Origin: Planctomycetales bacterium
GTDB lineage: Bacteria; Planctomycetota; Planctomycetia; Isosphaerales; Isosphaeraceae
Assembly (NCBI GenBank): GCA_027449865.1
Contig: DAIDKV010000080.1
Coordinates: 1 to 39,048 of the forward strand
Direction of reading: 5' to 3'
DNA length: 39,048 bases
Shown here: positions 1-9,000 of the stretch, piece after piece
Position numbering within the stretch: the stretch's first letter is position 1
Layout: each line of letters begins with the position of its first letter
The notes under the pieces: generated by a model
Databases searched by the model: none
What the model was told of the DNA's origin: nothing
What the model saw: the letters and a program-made list of their open reading frames with translations, nothing else
Position numbers and translations under genes: made by a program

Positions 1-284
1 ACGGTCCGGTGGGCGACCCGCCAACGCATCGCATGCGTGTGAGCCAGCCACCGGAAGAAGTCGGTCACCTGACCGTCCGCCTCGGGCCAGACCACGAAGT
101 GCCAGTGGTTGGACAGGATGCAGTAGGCCAGAATGCGGATCGGGTGTCGCTGATGTGCCTCGATCATCACCCGCTGAAACGCCTCGAAGTCGTCATCCGA
201 GTCGAAGAGATGCATCTTGCCGACCGATCGGTTCAGCACGTGGTAGACCTGACCTCCAGGGGCGTTCCGAGCGACTCTTGGCAT
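1..284 (-). CDS. IS200-like / REP-associated tyrosine transposase (RAYT), 3' end outside window
   Basis: The minus strand from the ATG at 284 reads 94 residues in frame to the window edge with no stop. The sequence carries the IS200/RAYT N-terminal signature: a GGQVYHVLNRS start, a region of the ILAYCILSNHWHFVVWP type, and a DFFRWLAHTHAMRW helix. H60-W-H62 is the HUH metal-binding motif of Y1 transposases; the catalytic Tyr would lie beyond the edge. Family members nick single-stranded DNA at palindromic repeats, and many are domesticated single-copy genes tied to REP elements. The frame stays open upstream to a TAA at 432-434 and there encodes an unrelated Ig-like fragment, so the 284 start is chosen because homology begins there. 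Only a weak AGG lies upstream. Partial gene; family confident, activity unknown. Confidence 0.85.
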   Translation of the reverse strand, partial: MPRVARNAPGGQVYHVLNRSVGKMHLFDSDDDFEAFQRVMIEAHQRHPIRILAYCILSNHWHFVVWPEADGQVTDFFRWLAHTHAMRWRVAHRT

Positions 285-301
285 ATGTCCAAGGTTACCT
301 G

Positions 302-431
302 GCTGCACCCTCCCCGTCAATACTAGCTGCGTCCCTGTTTCCCCGTCCGTCAATGGGTCGCCGGCCGGGTCGCTGGCCTGGACCTGGTAGGAATCAACCT
401 GTCCGGCGGTGACGGTCTGAGCCCCGACCCC
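302..431 (-). pseudogene. fragment of an Ig/cadherin-like repeat domain of a large secreted protein
   Basis: About 43 codons on the minus strand between a TAA at 432-434 and the transposase start read as TVTAGQVDSYQVQASDPAGD followed by PLTDG. This is the conserved core of the putative-Ig/cadherin-like repeats found many times over in giant planctomycete surface and RHS-type proteins (typical form: GQ.YSYQV.ATDPDGDPLTY). There is no start codon, no complete domain and no continuation, so it is a remnant. It is in the same frame as the transposase, which suggests that the transposase segment was inserted into, or joined to, a former repeat protein gene. Confidence 0.5.
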
Positions 432-443
432 TTATCCCCTCCT

Positions 444-491
444 GAAATACCCCAGATTGCCCAGGTCGCGTCAAGATCTAGGGATGTCCCC
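444..491 (+). repeat. dispersed 48-bp intergenic repeat, copy A
   Basis: This stretch matches 38849-38896 at 42 of 48 positions in the same orientation. The last 18 bases are identical in both copies and contain AGATCTAGGGATGTCCCC. Copy A lies 160 bp upstream of the transposase start and inside no gene. It may be a REP-type element mobilised by the transposase, but I see no strong internal palindrome, so that is inference. Confidence 0.75.
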
Positions 492-602
492 TTTCTTTTC
501 CCCGAAATGCTTTGGAGAACGCGACTTAGGGAGCCCAGGACGTGCCATTCCCATCCGCCCCCTTTGCCCTGCAAACCATGTCGTGCGCCCCTTTTCCATT
601 CC

Positions 603-1115
603 TCAAAAAATATATAGATGGTAATGTTGAAATTCGCCATTCCAACGCGTATCCAGCACTGGACCGTCCCAACCACAGGGGAAGTGCCCAGCCTGATACC
701 AAGGGGCGAGAACCGGGACGTTGAAGAGCGGCGGAAAGATATCGGCGTATTCCGTCTCCATGCAGATACCGAGGAGATCCCATCGCACCTGATGATAGAA
801 GACGTTCTCGGATAGCGACAGGCGGGATCCCAACTCCCTGATGCGATCGAACAGAGGCATCATCACCTGCTTAACTTCGTCCGTCATCGGGTTCCATCTC
901 TGCGCCCGGTGCCAATCGCGCTCATTGAGAACAATGGAGATCCTATTCTTAACCTGCAACCGCAGACATTCCCAGACATAGCTCCGATGGGGTTCGATCG
1001 CCTCATCCCAGGATGCGACGGCGATGACTCTGGGATCCTTGATCGGCTCACCGATGTGCTCGAACCAGGGCCAATCCTCCATGGCTCGCAGCATCAGACG
1101 TGTCTCCTGGCGCAT
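603..1115 (-). CDS. candidate immunity protein paired with the orphan Rhs toxin (unknown family)
   Basis: This encodes a 170-residue, acidic, Trp-rich soluble protein with no signal peptide or membrane segment. It begins 32 bp after the stop of the Rhs-type toxin fragment on the same strand. The start at 1115 is favoured by a GGAG six bases upstream; an in-frame ATG at 1127 lacks a ribosome-binding site. I recognise no family. The immunity role is inferred only from position: a small cytosolic gene directly downstream of an Rhs C-terminal toxin is the usual arrangement. The neighbouring sequence is noticeably more AT-rich than the rest of the window, consistent with transferred DNA. Confidence 0.6.
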   Translation of the reverse strand: MRQETRLMLRAMEDWPWFEHIGEPIKDPRVIAVASWDEAIEPHRSYVWECLRLQVKNRISIVLNERDWHRAQRWNPMTDEVKQVMMPLFDRIRELGSRLSLSENVFYHQVRWDLLGICMETEYADIFPPLFNVPVLAPWYQAGHFPCGWDGPVLDTRWNGEFQHYHLYIF

Positions 1116-1147
1116 TCCAGTCTCCATTGTTATTACGATACAACCAA

Positions 1148-1984
1148 TCAGATTGTGGGGACCCGTCCGGGGACTACCGGCTGCTTGCCGCCAGGTCCGT
1201 CGAAGTATCCCCAATAGCGCCGGCTCTTCTGGGCCAGCACGGATAGAACATCAATCTCGTCGGGGAGTAGGCCCACTCTGTCCATCGCCTTCCGCAAGGC
1301 GGCATCATATTCGTGATTTGTCGGCCCTCGATAGTCCAGGGGTCCTCCCGGGCGGAACTGGTCGAAGAACGCCTCCATCGACTGATGGAATAGTCGATGG
1401 AGCGAGCCTGCTTCATGCACCGCCCCTTGGAAAGCGATGGCTACGCCATCGTTACTAGGGATACCGGGGAAGGCTGCCTCCTGGTTCAGGTGGTTGGCTT
1501 GTTCGCCAATTGCACCAAGGCCCTTGAAAAATCCGTAAGGCCCGATCTTGAGCCCTCGGCCCCGTAGCCGTAATGCGGCGTAGAGCCAGGTGCCGACCCC
1601 GCCTACGATTCGCTGCAGGGTCCGGCCACTCCTACCTGCAACGACCACACCGGCCACCCCCACGTAGACCGTTTCTCCCGTAATGGCTTCGAAGAGGAAA
1701 TTGGTGACCTTAGTCGCGGTCGGAGCCACTCTAAGGGTGAAACCTACGATCCTCGTGCCGATAGATATGTTGCCGATCTCCTCGCCGAGAGAAACATGGC
1801 CGTTTGGATCGACACTGTTGGCCGGATCCGCACCCGCATAGACGTAATGGTTCTCCGTGATCGGGTCGGTCGTCTGCCCGTCGTACGAATCCCGCGAGGT
1901 GAACCGCCCCGCCGAGGCGTCGTAGTACCGCGGAAAGGCGAAAAGGGGGACATAGCGCAAATCGACAACCGTAAGATATCTGAG
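1148..1984 (-). pseudogene. orphan Rhs C-terminal tip: truncated Rhs core plus putative HNH/EndoVII-like toxin domain
   Basis: The open frame starts after a TGA at 1985-1987 and encodes about 278 residues. It enters directly into the end of the Rhs-associated core (RYYDASAGRFTSRDSYDG, then NHYVYAGADPANSVDPNGH), the strongly conserved segment before variable toxin tips. None of the preceding Rhs/YD repeats are present. After a hydrophobic, glycine-rich pretoxin stretch comes a variable tail with QANHLNQEAAF, HEAGSLHRLFHQSME and TNHEYDAALRKAM. The spaced His residues resemble His-metal nuclease toxins of the HNH/Endonuclease VII superfamily (Tox-SHH-like). The toxin class is inference. There is no ATG or ribosome-binding site; the frame begins inside a 25-bp inverted repeat. 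It is either a silent displaced tip that could recombine onto a full Rhs gene, or a dead remnant. Confidence 0.75.
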
Positions 1985-2022
1985 TCAACCTTCGACAGTT
2001 GTCGATTTGCGCCATGTCCCCC
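1945..2022. repeat. 25-bp inverted repeat / long hairpin at the Rhs truncation point
   Basis: The arms 1945-1969 and 1998-2022 are inverted repeats matching at 24 of 25 positions and separated by 28 bp. The single mismatch becomes a G-U pair in a minus-strand transcript, so that RNA could form an unbroken 25-bp stem. The left arm coincides with the point where the truncated Rhs reading frame begins. It could be a miniature inverted-repeat element or a strong transcript-end hairpin; there is no T-run favouring a classical terminator. Confidence 0.8.
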
Positions 2023-2149
2023 TGGTATGCCCGCATTTCTTCCCGGTGGTGCAGCGATTATCGCAGGCCAGGGCCATCAAGAGTCGCTTCCCATCGGCAC
2101 CGGGGCTGCCGCGCCAGGACGGGCCGAGCCGGAAGCCGGCGAACGTCGA

Positions 2150-3445
2150 TTAGACCTTCGGCTCCCAGCCCGGGGCGTACTCTCGGCTCCAGAACCGCAT
2201 CGCCTCGGGATCATCGAGGATGCGGCCGTCCTTCGAGTTGCAGCGGAGGGCCCGGCCGGTTCGGTGGGCGATGTTTCCCAGGTGGCAGAGCAGAGTGCTC
2301 CGATGGCCTTCCTCGATCTCACTGTTCGGCTTCGCCTCGCCCCTCGCCGCAGCGACGAAGTTCGCCAGATGGGTTGCGTCGCCGCCCTGGCCGGTCACCT
2401 TTTTCGTCGGCTTCCCCTTCAGGTCCTTGATCGTGTAGCCGCCACCGTCGATCTCCAGGGCGCCGTTTTCGCCGTAGAAGACCACATCGGCCCGCGAGCT
2501 TCCCGGTCGGGCTCCATTGCAGCTCTTGCCCTGCCAGGTGATCGTCTTTCGGCCGTCGAAGTCAAAGCTCACGACGTGCGTGTCGGGTGTCTCCTGGTCG
2601 TCCTCGAATCGGTATCGGCCGCCCGATGAGGTGACGTGGACCGGGTAATCGACGCCCAGGCCCCAGCGCGCGACGTCGATCATGTGGACGCCGTTGTTGC
2701 CGAGTTCGCCGTTGCCCCAGTTCCAGAACCAGTGCCAGTTGTAGTGCAGGATGTTGTCGCGATACGGCTGACGCGCCGCCGGCCCCTGCCAGAGTTCGTA
2801 ATCGAGCCAGGCGGGGACGGGGCCAGGCTTGCCGTGGCCGATCGAGCCCCGGTTGTTCGTGTAGAAGCATTCGGCGAAGTAGGGACGCCCGATCGCGCCG
2901 GAGCGGATCTGTTCGATCGCTTCCATCACCTTCGGCCAGCTTCTGCGCTGGTTGCCCATCTGGACAATCCGGTTGTGCTTCCGCGCCGCCTCGACGAGCA
3001 GTTCGCCCTCGCGCGGGTTGTGGCTGCACGGCTTCTCGACGTAGACATGCTTGCCGGCCGCACAGGCGAGGATCGCCGCGGGGGCGTGCCAGTGGTTGCA
3101 GGTCGCGATCACGACCGCGTCGACGGCCCTGTCGTCGAGAACCGTTCGGAGGTCGCCCACGGCCTTCGTCTTCGGCTTGCCGTCGGCCGCACGATGGGCG
3201 GCATCGGCGGCGAGGCCGGCTCGCCGGTTATCGACGTCGCAGACATAAGCGACCTGGACGCCGTTCATCGCGGCGAAGTTGCGGGTGTGCTGGGTCCCGC
3301 GTCCGCCGACGCCGATCACTCCGACGACGAGCGTCTCGCTCGGTTGCTTCGCGCCGGCCTCGACGGCAAGGGCCGCCGGCATCGCCAGGAACGGGGCGGC
3401 CGAGGCCGTCTGGAGGAACCGACGACGTCCCGAATCGTGATTCAT
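2150..3445 (-). CDS. Gfo/Idh/MocA family oxidoreductase, Tat-exported
   Basis: A 431-residue NAD(P)-dependent sugar dehydrogenase-type protein. The N-terminus has a twin-arginine signal (RRRFLQTASAAPFLAMPAAL), so it is probably exported folded. The Rossmann nucleotide-binding loop is VIGVGGRG near residue 43. The EKPCSHNP motif supplies the conserved Lys of the family, and the C-terminal Gfo/Idh domain follows with NWHWFWNWGNGELGNNGVHM. Planctomycetes carry many such exported paralogues; the substrate (a sugar or inositol derivative) cannot be read from sequence. The ATG at 3445 is preceded by a purine-rich AAAGGG. It lies 80 bp downstream of the GT39 gene on the same strand, so co-transcription is possible. 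Confidence 0.93.
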   Translation of the reverse strand: MNHDSGRRRFLQTASAAPFLAMPAALAVEAGAKQPSETLVVGVIGVGGRGTQHTRNFAAMNGVQVAYVCDVDNRRAGLAADAAHRAADGKPKTKAVGDLRTVLDDRAVDAVVIATCNHWHAPAAILACAAGKHVYVEKPCSHNPREGELLVEAARKHNRIVQMGNQRRSWPKVMEAIEQIRSGAIGRPYFAECFYTNNRGSIGHGKPGPVPAWLDYELWQGPAARQPYRDNILHYNWHWFWNWGNGELGNNGVHMIDVARWGLGVDYPVHVTSSGGRYRFEDDQETPDTHVVSFDFDGRKTITWQGKSCNGARPGSSRADVVFYGENGALEIDGGGYTIKDLKGKPTKKVTGQGGDATHLANFVAAARGEAKPNSEIEEGHRSTLLCHLGNIAHRTGRALRCNSKDGRILDDPEAMRFWSREYAPGWEPKV

Positions 3446-3525
3446 GGCTCGCCCTTTCGCGCCGAGGAGATTGCTGGATGGTCGTCCGCTTTCTCCGTCG
3501 AGGCTATCGGGCGCCCCACCGCCTG

Positions 3526-5331
3526 TCAACGGACCGGAGTCGAGGGCGGATTCGTTGGGGTTGGCGGCTTCGGTTGTCGTCGGGCGCCCGGGCGATTTTG
3601 TTCGTAACCGGCGACCCCGCGGAAGTCGCGACCGATCGCGATGTCCCAGGCCGCCACCGTCACGCCACGCTCCTTGATCTCGAACCGTTCGATCGGCTCG
3701 ATGCTTCGGACGACCTTCTTGTCTCGAAGGATCATCGCATAGTTCGGTGGCTGGTTCGCGTCCTCAACCACCAGCACGGTCCGGCCCAGAAAGGGGCCGG
3801 GATCGTGTCGGGGGTTGGGGTGCCAGAGGTCGTGCTGGTTGACCGGCTCCCGCGACATCCCGAAGTTCCAGGCCAGGCAATACGTCTCGGGATGCCCCTT
3901 CATGTAGAAGGAGAGCGTTGAGGCCAGTTGGTAGTAGGCCGTCACCACGAACGGGTCTTCACCGGCTGCCCGAAGCGATTCGAGCCGCTTCTCCACCTCG
4001 ACGGCCAGCTCCTCGTAGCCTCGCATTCGGGCCGTGGCGTCGTACACTCGCAAAGGCGCCGCGAATCGCTGGGATGGCCCGGGAACAAACCGGGCGATCG
4101 CCGGATAGAACCACTCGGTGTGGTGGATCATCGCGATCAGCCCGACCGCGATCCCCCACGAGATCACATAGGCCCGCTTCCGACGTCCGCCTTCCGCGAA
4201 GGCGAGATCCGCCCGCCGCCCGATCAGGACCACCAGCGCGGTGTAACCGGTTGCCATCCAGTTGGCCTCGCTCTCGCCCAGGAAGCTGGCCGAGAGGCAG
4301 GCGCACCAGGTGACGCCCCAGAGGGCGAGCAGGAAGACGGTTCCCTCGCGAGTCGCACCGTCGATCGTTCGATGCCGGACGTCGCGGAGGTTCTGAGCGA
4401 TGGCCGCGACGCCGGCGACCCACCAGAAGCCGCCGAGCACGGCGAACTCGCCGCCGAGGAAGCCGAGGACGGGCCCGAGCCCGCCCCAGACCGCCCGGCT
4501 CGCCAGCCCGACACGATCGGCCAGTTGAGTGGCGCCGACCCAGCCGTGATGGGCGTTCCAGGCGACGATGGGACCCAGCCCAAGACCGACGCAAAGGAGG
4601 GACATCGTCCAGAATCCCGGCCGCAAGAGCTCGCGTCGACGCTCGGGGATAAGCAGCAGGAACAACCCGACCGAGGCCGGCATCGCCAGGACCGAGTACT
4701 TCGCCAGCACTCCGAGCGATCCGATCACGCCGGAGATCGCCCAGGCTCTTCGGTCGTCGCCTCGGATGGCCCGGAAGGCCCAGACCGCCGACCAGACCCA
4801 CGAGCCGATGAGCGGCGAGTCGGCGGTGATGATCACACCGCCCACCGCGAAGAGCGGGATCGCCGGCAGGATCAGGACCGCGAAGAACGCCGAGCGTCGC
4901 GAGCCGGTGGTTTCCTCGGCGAGCCGGAAGAGACCCCAGGCGGTGAGCCCTCCGATCAGGACCGCCATGAAGCGAGCGGCGAACATCAACGAGCCGGTCA
5001 TCGCCTCGCTGAACGAGCCGAACAGCTCGACGCCGAGTCGGACCACCAGCGCGATCACGGGTCCGCGAGCGAAATAGGCCCAGTCGAGGCGTTGCGACCA
5101 GGCCCAGTACTCGGCCTCGTCGCCGCAGAGGTCCCAGTCGCAGCCGACGAGCAGGAAGAGAGTCTGGAGCGACATGACCGCCAGGATCGCGACGGCGGCC
5201 CATCGAGAGAGATGGTCATCCACCTGAGCTGGCCTGGACAGGGCCTCGGCGGTTAAGGACCGCCGTCCGGGTCGGACTCGCGCCCGGACTCGTTCCGCGA
5301 GACTGGACATCCGTGTGCATCCTCGTGCCAT
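3526..5331 (-). CDS. glycosyltransferase family 39 (ArnT/PMT-like) integral membrane protein
   Basis: About 601 residues with a dozen or so hydrophobic segments. The first luminal loop carries GDEAEYWAWSQRLDWAYFAR, matching the acidic DE motif of the GT39/GT83 (PMT_2) fold that uses polyprenyl-phosphate sugars to glycosylate lipids or proteins at the outer face of the membrane. GVIITADSPL and KYSVLAMP are further family motifs. A soluble tail of about 170 residues ends in a Pro-rich segment. The ATG at 5331 has GGGAGG ten bases upstream; an in-frame ATG at 5310 is an alternative. The acceptor (lipid A, protein or cell-wall glycan) is unknown. The reading frame continues further upstream, but that stretch lacks family features. 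Confidence 0.88.
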   Translation of the reverse strand: MARGCTRMSSLAERVRARVRPGRRSLTAEALSRPAQVDDHLSRWAAVAILAVMSLQTLFLLVGCDWDLCGDEAEYWAWSQRLDWAYFARGPVIALVVRLGVELFGSFSEAMTGSLMFAARFMAVLIGGLTAWGLFRLAEETTGSRRSAFFAVLILPAIPLFAVGGVIITADSPLIGSWVWSAVWAFRAIRGDDRRAWAISGVIGSLGVLAKYSVLAMPASVGLFLLLIPERRRELLRPGFWTMSLLCVGLGLGPIVAWNAHHGWVGATQLADRVGLASRAVWGGLGPVLGFLGGEFAVLGGFWWVAGVAAIAQNLRDVRHRTIDGATREGTVFLLALWGVTWCACLSASFLGESEANWMATGYTALVVLIGRRADLAFAEGGRRKRAYVISWGIAVGLIAMIHHTEWFYPAIARFVPGPSQRFAAPLRVYDATARMRGYEELAVEVEKRLESLRAAGEDPFVVTAYYQLASTLSFYMKGHPETYCLAWNFGMSREPVNQHDLWHPNPRHDPGPFLGRTVLVVEDANQPPNYAMILRDKKVVRSIEPIERFEIKERGVTVAAWDIAIGRDFRGVAGYEQNRPGARRQPKPPTPTNPPSTPVR

Positions 5332-6039
5332 CGACTGGCCGCCTCCCAACATCGGGCGCGGCGATCCGTCTCTGTTTTTATCGTCGATTCCGCCAGAAGC
5401 GTCCAGAGAATCCGGACGATCGGCGAGCCTGTCCCGGAAGACGGAAGTCGGTCCGGCTTTCCCGCCAAGCCTGGACCACGATTTGCGTGGATCACTGACG
5501 CTTCTCTTGCATTTCGCGCCCGGTTCATTATGCTCAGAGTTGGTGAAAGAATCCGATGGAAGATTCCGTATTCCAGATTCCAGATTCCATAAATGGAACG
5601 CCTTGCTACTATGAGACTTATGTCTATCTGGAATCACGAATCTGTCATCTTGAATCGATACTTTCACAGCCTCTCAGAAGAGGCCATGCCTGACGCACCG
5701 ATGTCGTGCGCCAGGGGTGCGAAACACTTTCTCGACAAACTTCCGAGTTCTCCAGGGCCCCATTGAAGCCCCGTCGCGCTCCGTTCGAGAGATCCTGCCG
5801 CTTCCGAGGGCGCCCATCAAAATCGAGGCCATTCGCCTGGACGAATGACCGGCTGAAGAGGTGCGATCGAGATCGATACGCACAAATCGGAAACTTCCGG
5901 ACCCAACCGGGGCTTGTAACGTCGTCGGTGGGACAAGGTCGGGTCGGGCTGCGCCCTGTCGTGGTGCTGGCCGTGTCAGTCGGTACGGTTGGCGAAGAGC
6001 GGCCGCGGCGGTTCGCGCCCCTCATGCGGAGGCGGCACG
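5332..6039. other. 708-bp divergent intergenic region with heptamer repeats and small hairpins
   Basis: This region separates the divergent GT39 and patatin genes. It holds a tandem heptamer run at 5564-5591, a 10-bp inverted repeat (5576-5585 against 5626-5635) and a 6-bp stem with a CAGA loop at 5669-5684. Short frames here have no ribosome-binding site or protein-like composition. I see no tRNA or recognisable ncRNA. Promoters for both genes presumably lie here, but I cannot place them. Confidence 0.6.
5564..5591. repeat. heptanucleotide tandem repeat (TTCCAGA-type, 4 units)
   Basis: Four consecutive 7-bp units read TTCCGTA, TTCCAGA, TTCCAGA, TTCCATA. The sequence is intergenic. A degenerate relative is at 14708-14735, and an unrelated heptamer array is at 20750-20777. 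Confidence 0.75.
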
Positions 6040-9000
6040 ATGGCGAACGGAGCGGAGAACCGAGATTTCGCGGATGTCCTTGACCGTGAACTGAGGCGCA
6101 TCCGATTTCGGCGTCGAAAGGTCTGGGAGATGGTGACCGGTCGGTCGTCCGCGGGCACCGACCCCTCGGGCGATGGCCGTGTGCGCGGAGGCGATCCGGT
6201 CCGAGACGGCGAGGCCGATCACGCCTCGTCGACGGCCGCGGAGACCGTCGACCCGTGCAAGGTCGCGCGACTTGATGCATTGAACGACCATCTGGTCGGT
6301 CTGGCGATCTCTGGAGGGGGGATCCGCAGCGCCACGTTCGCGCTTGGGGTGCTCCAGGGCCTGGCCGATCTGAAGCTGCTGAGCCGGTTCGACTACCTGT
6401 CGACCGTCTCGGGCGGCGGCTACATAGGCGGTTGGCTGGCGGCCTGGATCAAGCGGGAGGGGGACCCGCTGAGTGTCGAGCGGCAACTGTCGCCCAACCG
6501 GATCACTCAGGCCGAGCCCTCCCCGCCCGAGGGAGACGACGAGTCCGACCGTCGGCCACCGCTGCCGCTCCGCCGGATCGTGGACGAGGAGCCCGAGCCG
6601 ATCCACCACCTGAGGTCCTACAGTAATTACCTCACCCCCCGTCCCGGGCTATTGTCCGTTGACACCTGGACGGTCTTAACGATCTATATCCGAAACGGGC
6701 TGATCAATCAGCTCCTGCTCCTGCCCCTGACCATGATCGCCGTCCTGCTGGGCCGCCTGATCGTCTGGTTCTTCGCGATCGACACGCGGCTGCCGGCGCT
6801 CCGCGCGTCAGTGTTTTGGGTCTGCTCCAGCGCGCTGCTGCTAGCGTTTTTCTCGATCGGTCGGCACATCGCCTATTTGATTTCGCCGAGGCGCCGTCCG
6901 CCGGACGACGCCTCGAGGATCGCTCCCGACGGCTGGATGGTCGCGACGATGTCCCTGACGATCCTCACCCCCTTGACGTTGGCCGCGGTGCTGGCGTGCT
7001 GGTCGTACAGCATCGCGCCGACGGGGCCTCCTGGCCCGAGACCGTCGAGGATCGGGGGCGAGGATGCGTTCACGCTGAGCCTGCCCGACTCGCCGCCGTT
7101 CGTCGCCGAGCTTCAGCCGAATGCCCCGGCCTCGGTCTTCCGCTTCCTGGAGAGGCTGCCGGGCTTCGATGAAGACGCGTTCCCGATCTGGGCGCGTGGG
7201 GAATTCCTCTGGGTCTCGGCGATCGAGTTCATGGTGTGGTTCGGGCTGCTGACGCTGAGCGTCCACTTGCTGGGCTTCCTGATCTGGGCATTCATCGGGC
7301 GGGGCTCGCCCGCGACGACCGGTGTCGGCCGGCATCGGGTCAGCCGAAAGAAGCTCGCCGTCCTGATGGCGACCGCCGCCCTGACGGCCGGGGCCACCGG
7401 AGGCTTCCTGTTCTTCGTCTTTTGCTCGACGATCCTCTGGCCGCTGCACAACCAGCCGCACGCGATCGTCACCGTCGGGCCGTCGCTGGCACTGCTCGTC
7501 GTCACCGTCGCGACCTTCGTCGAGGTCTGGATGCTGGCGCACTGGCAGTCCGACGCCGTCCGCGAGTGGTGGGCGCGGGTCTGTAGCTGGATGATCATCA
7601 TCGCCGGCGGCTGGCTGGCATTCTTCGGTATCACCCTTTACGGCCCGATGCTCGTCCAGGTCTACATGGGCTCGAGTCTCAGTTCGGGGGTCGGTATGGG
7701 CTGGCTGCTGACGGCCCTCGGGGGGGCCTACGCCGGCCGCTCGCCGGAGGCCACCCGGCCCGGGGGCGACTGGAAGATCAAGGCGCTGATCGCCGTGGCG
7801 CCGACGGTGTTCCTCGCCGGGCTGATGGTGTTGGTCTCGCTCCTGGTCGACGCGATCGTCTTTGAGGGGCCGACGGCGCGACTCGCCCCGTTCAACCTGA
7901 AGCCAGGCGACCGCGCCGCGTCGGGCTCGTGGGTCTACTGGAACGGGGTGGAGACGACGAGGATCGACAAGATTGGATGGGGGATCCTCGGCTGCGCCGT
8001 GATGGTGACGCTGGCCTCGGTCCTGTCGAACATCAACCGATTCTCGCTGAACGCGATGTACGCCACCCGGCTGACCCGATGCTACCTGGGCGCCTCGCGT
8101 CGCAAGCGCGAGTGGCTGAGGCGGGGCGCGGGCTGGGGAAGCGGCGGCGGCGGCGCCCCGACGCGGGCCGTCGGTCCGTTGCGCTGGGAAGACCCCATCA
8201 CCGGCTTCGACGCCGACGACGACATCCCGCTGCACCGGATGCGGATCGGCCTGGCCGACTCCGCATCGGGCGAGCGGGAATACCTGGGGCCGCAGATGAT
8301 CATCAACACGGCGCTGAACCTCGTCGCCGGCCGCGAGCTGGCCTGGCAGGATCGCCGCGCCGAGTCGTTCATCTTCACGCCCGATTACTGCGGCAGCAAG
8401 GGGACCGGGTACGCCCCCACCGGCCCGGCGACCGAGTCGGAACTGACGCTCGGCCGCGCGATCTCGATCTCGGGGGCCGCGGTCGACTCGAACATCGGCG
8501 TCCACCAGAGCTCCGCCCTCATCGCCCTGATGACCGCCATCAATGCGCGGCTCGGCTGGTGGATGAGGAACCCGAACCCGGCCACCTGGGTCACCGGGGC
8601 GATCTCCGTCGGCGCCTCGGTCAGCCGCTGGGACGCCGGCAGCCCGTCGCTGTCCCTGCCCTTGCTCCTGGAGCTGTTCGGCCGGACCGACGAGCGCCGC
8701 GAGTGGATCCACCTCTCCGACGGCGGCCACTTCGAGAACCTGGCGGTCTACGAGCTGATCCGGCGCCGATGTCGCTACATCGTCTGCTGCGATGCCGGGA
8801 CCGACCCGGGGGCCTCCGACGACAACCTGGCGAACATGATCCGGCTGTGCCGGACCGATTTCGGCGTGCGGATCGACCTGGACACCTCGCAGTTCGCCCG
8901 CCATGGAGATGCGAAGGTCAGCCGATCGCACTGCGCTGTCGGCCGGATCCGCTACGACGACGTCGACGGCGGCGAGCTCCCCGGTCTGTTCGTCTACCTG

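Noticed and set aside
3928-5256. Long plus-strand open frame opposite the GT39 gene
   Set aside because: Its composition (Asp/Arg/Gly/Pro-rich, no hydrophobic core) is that of an antisense shadow in GC-rich DNA. The minus strand has clear GT39 motifs.
5674-6280. Short minus-strand frames before the patatin gene
   Set aside because: No ribosome-binding site, Arg/Ser-rich random-like composition, and overlap with the patatin start.
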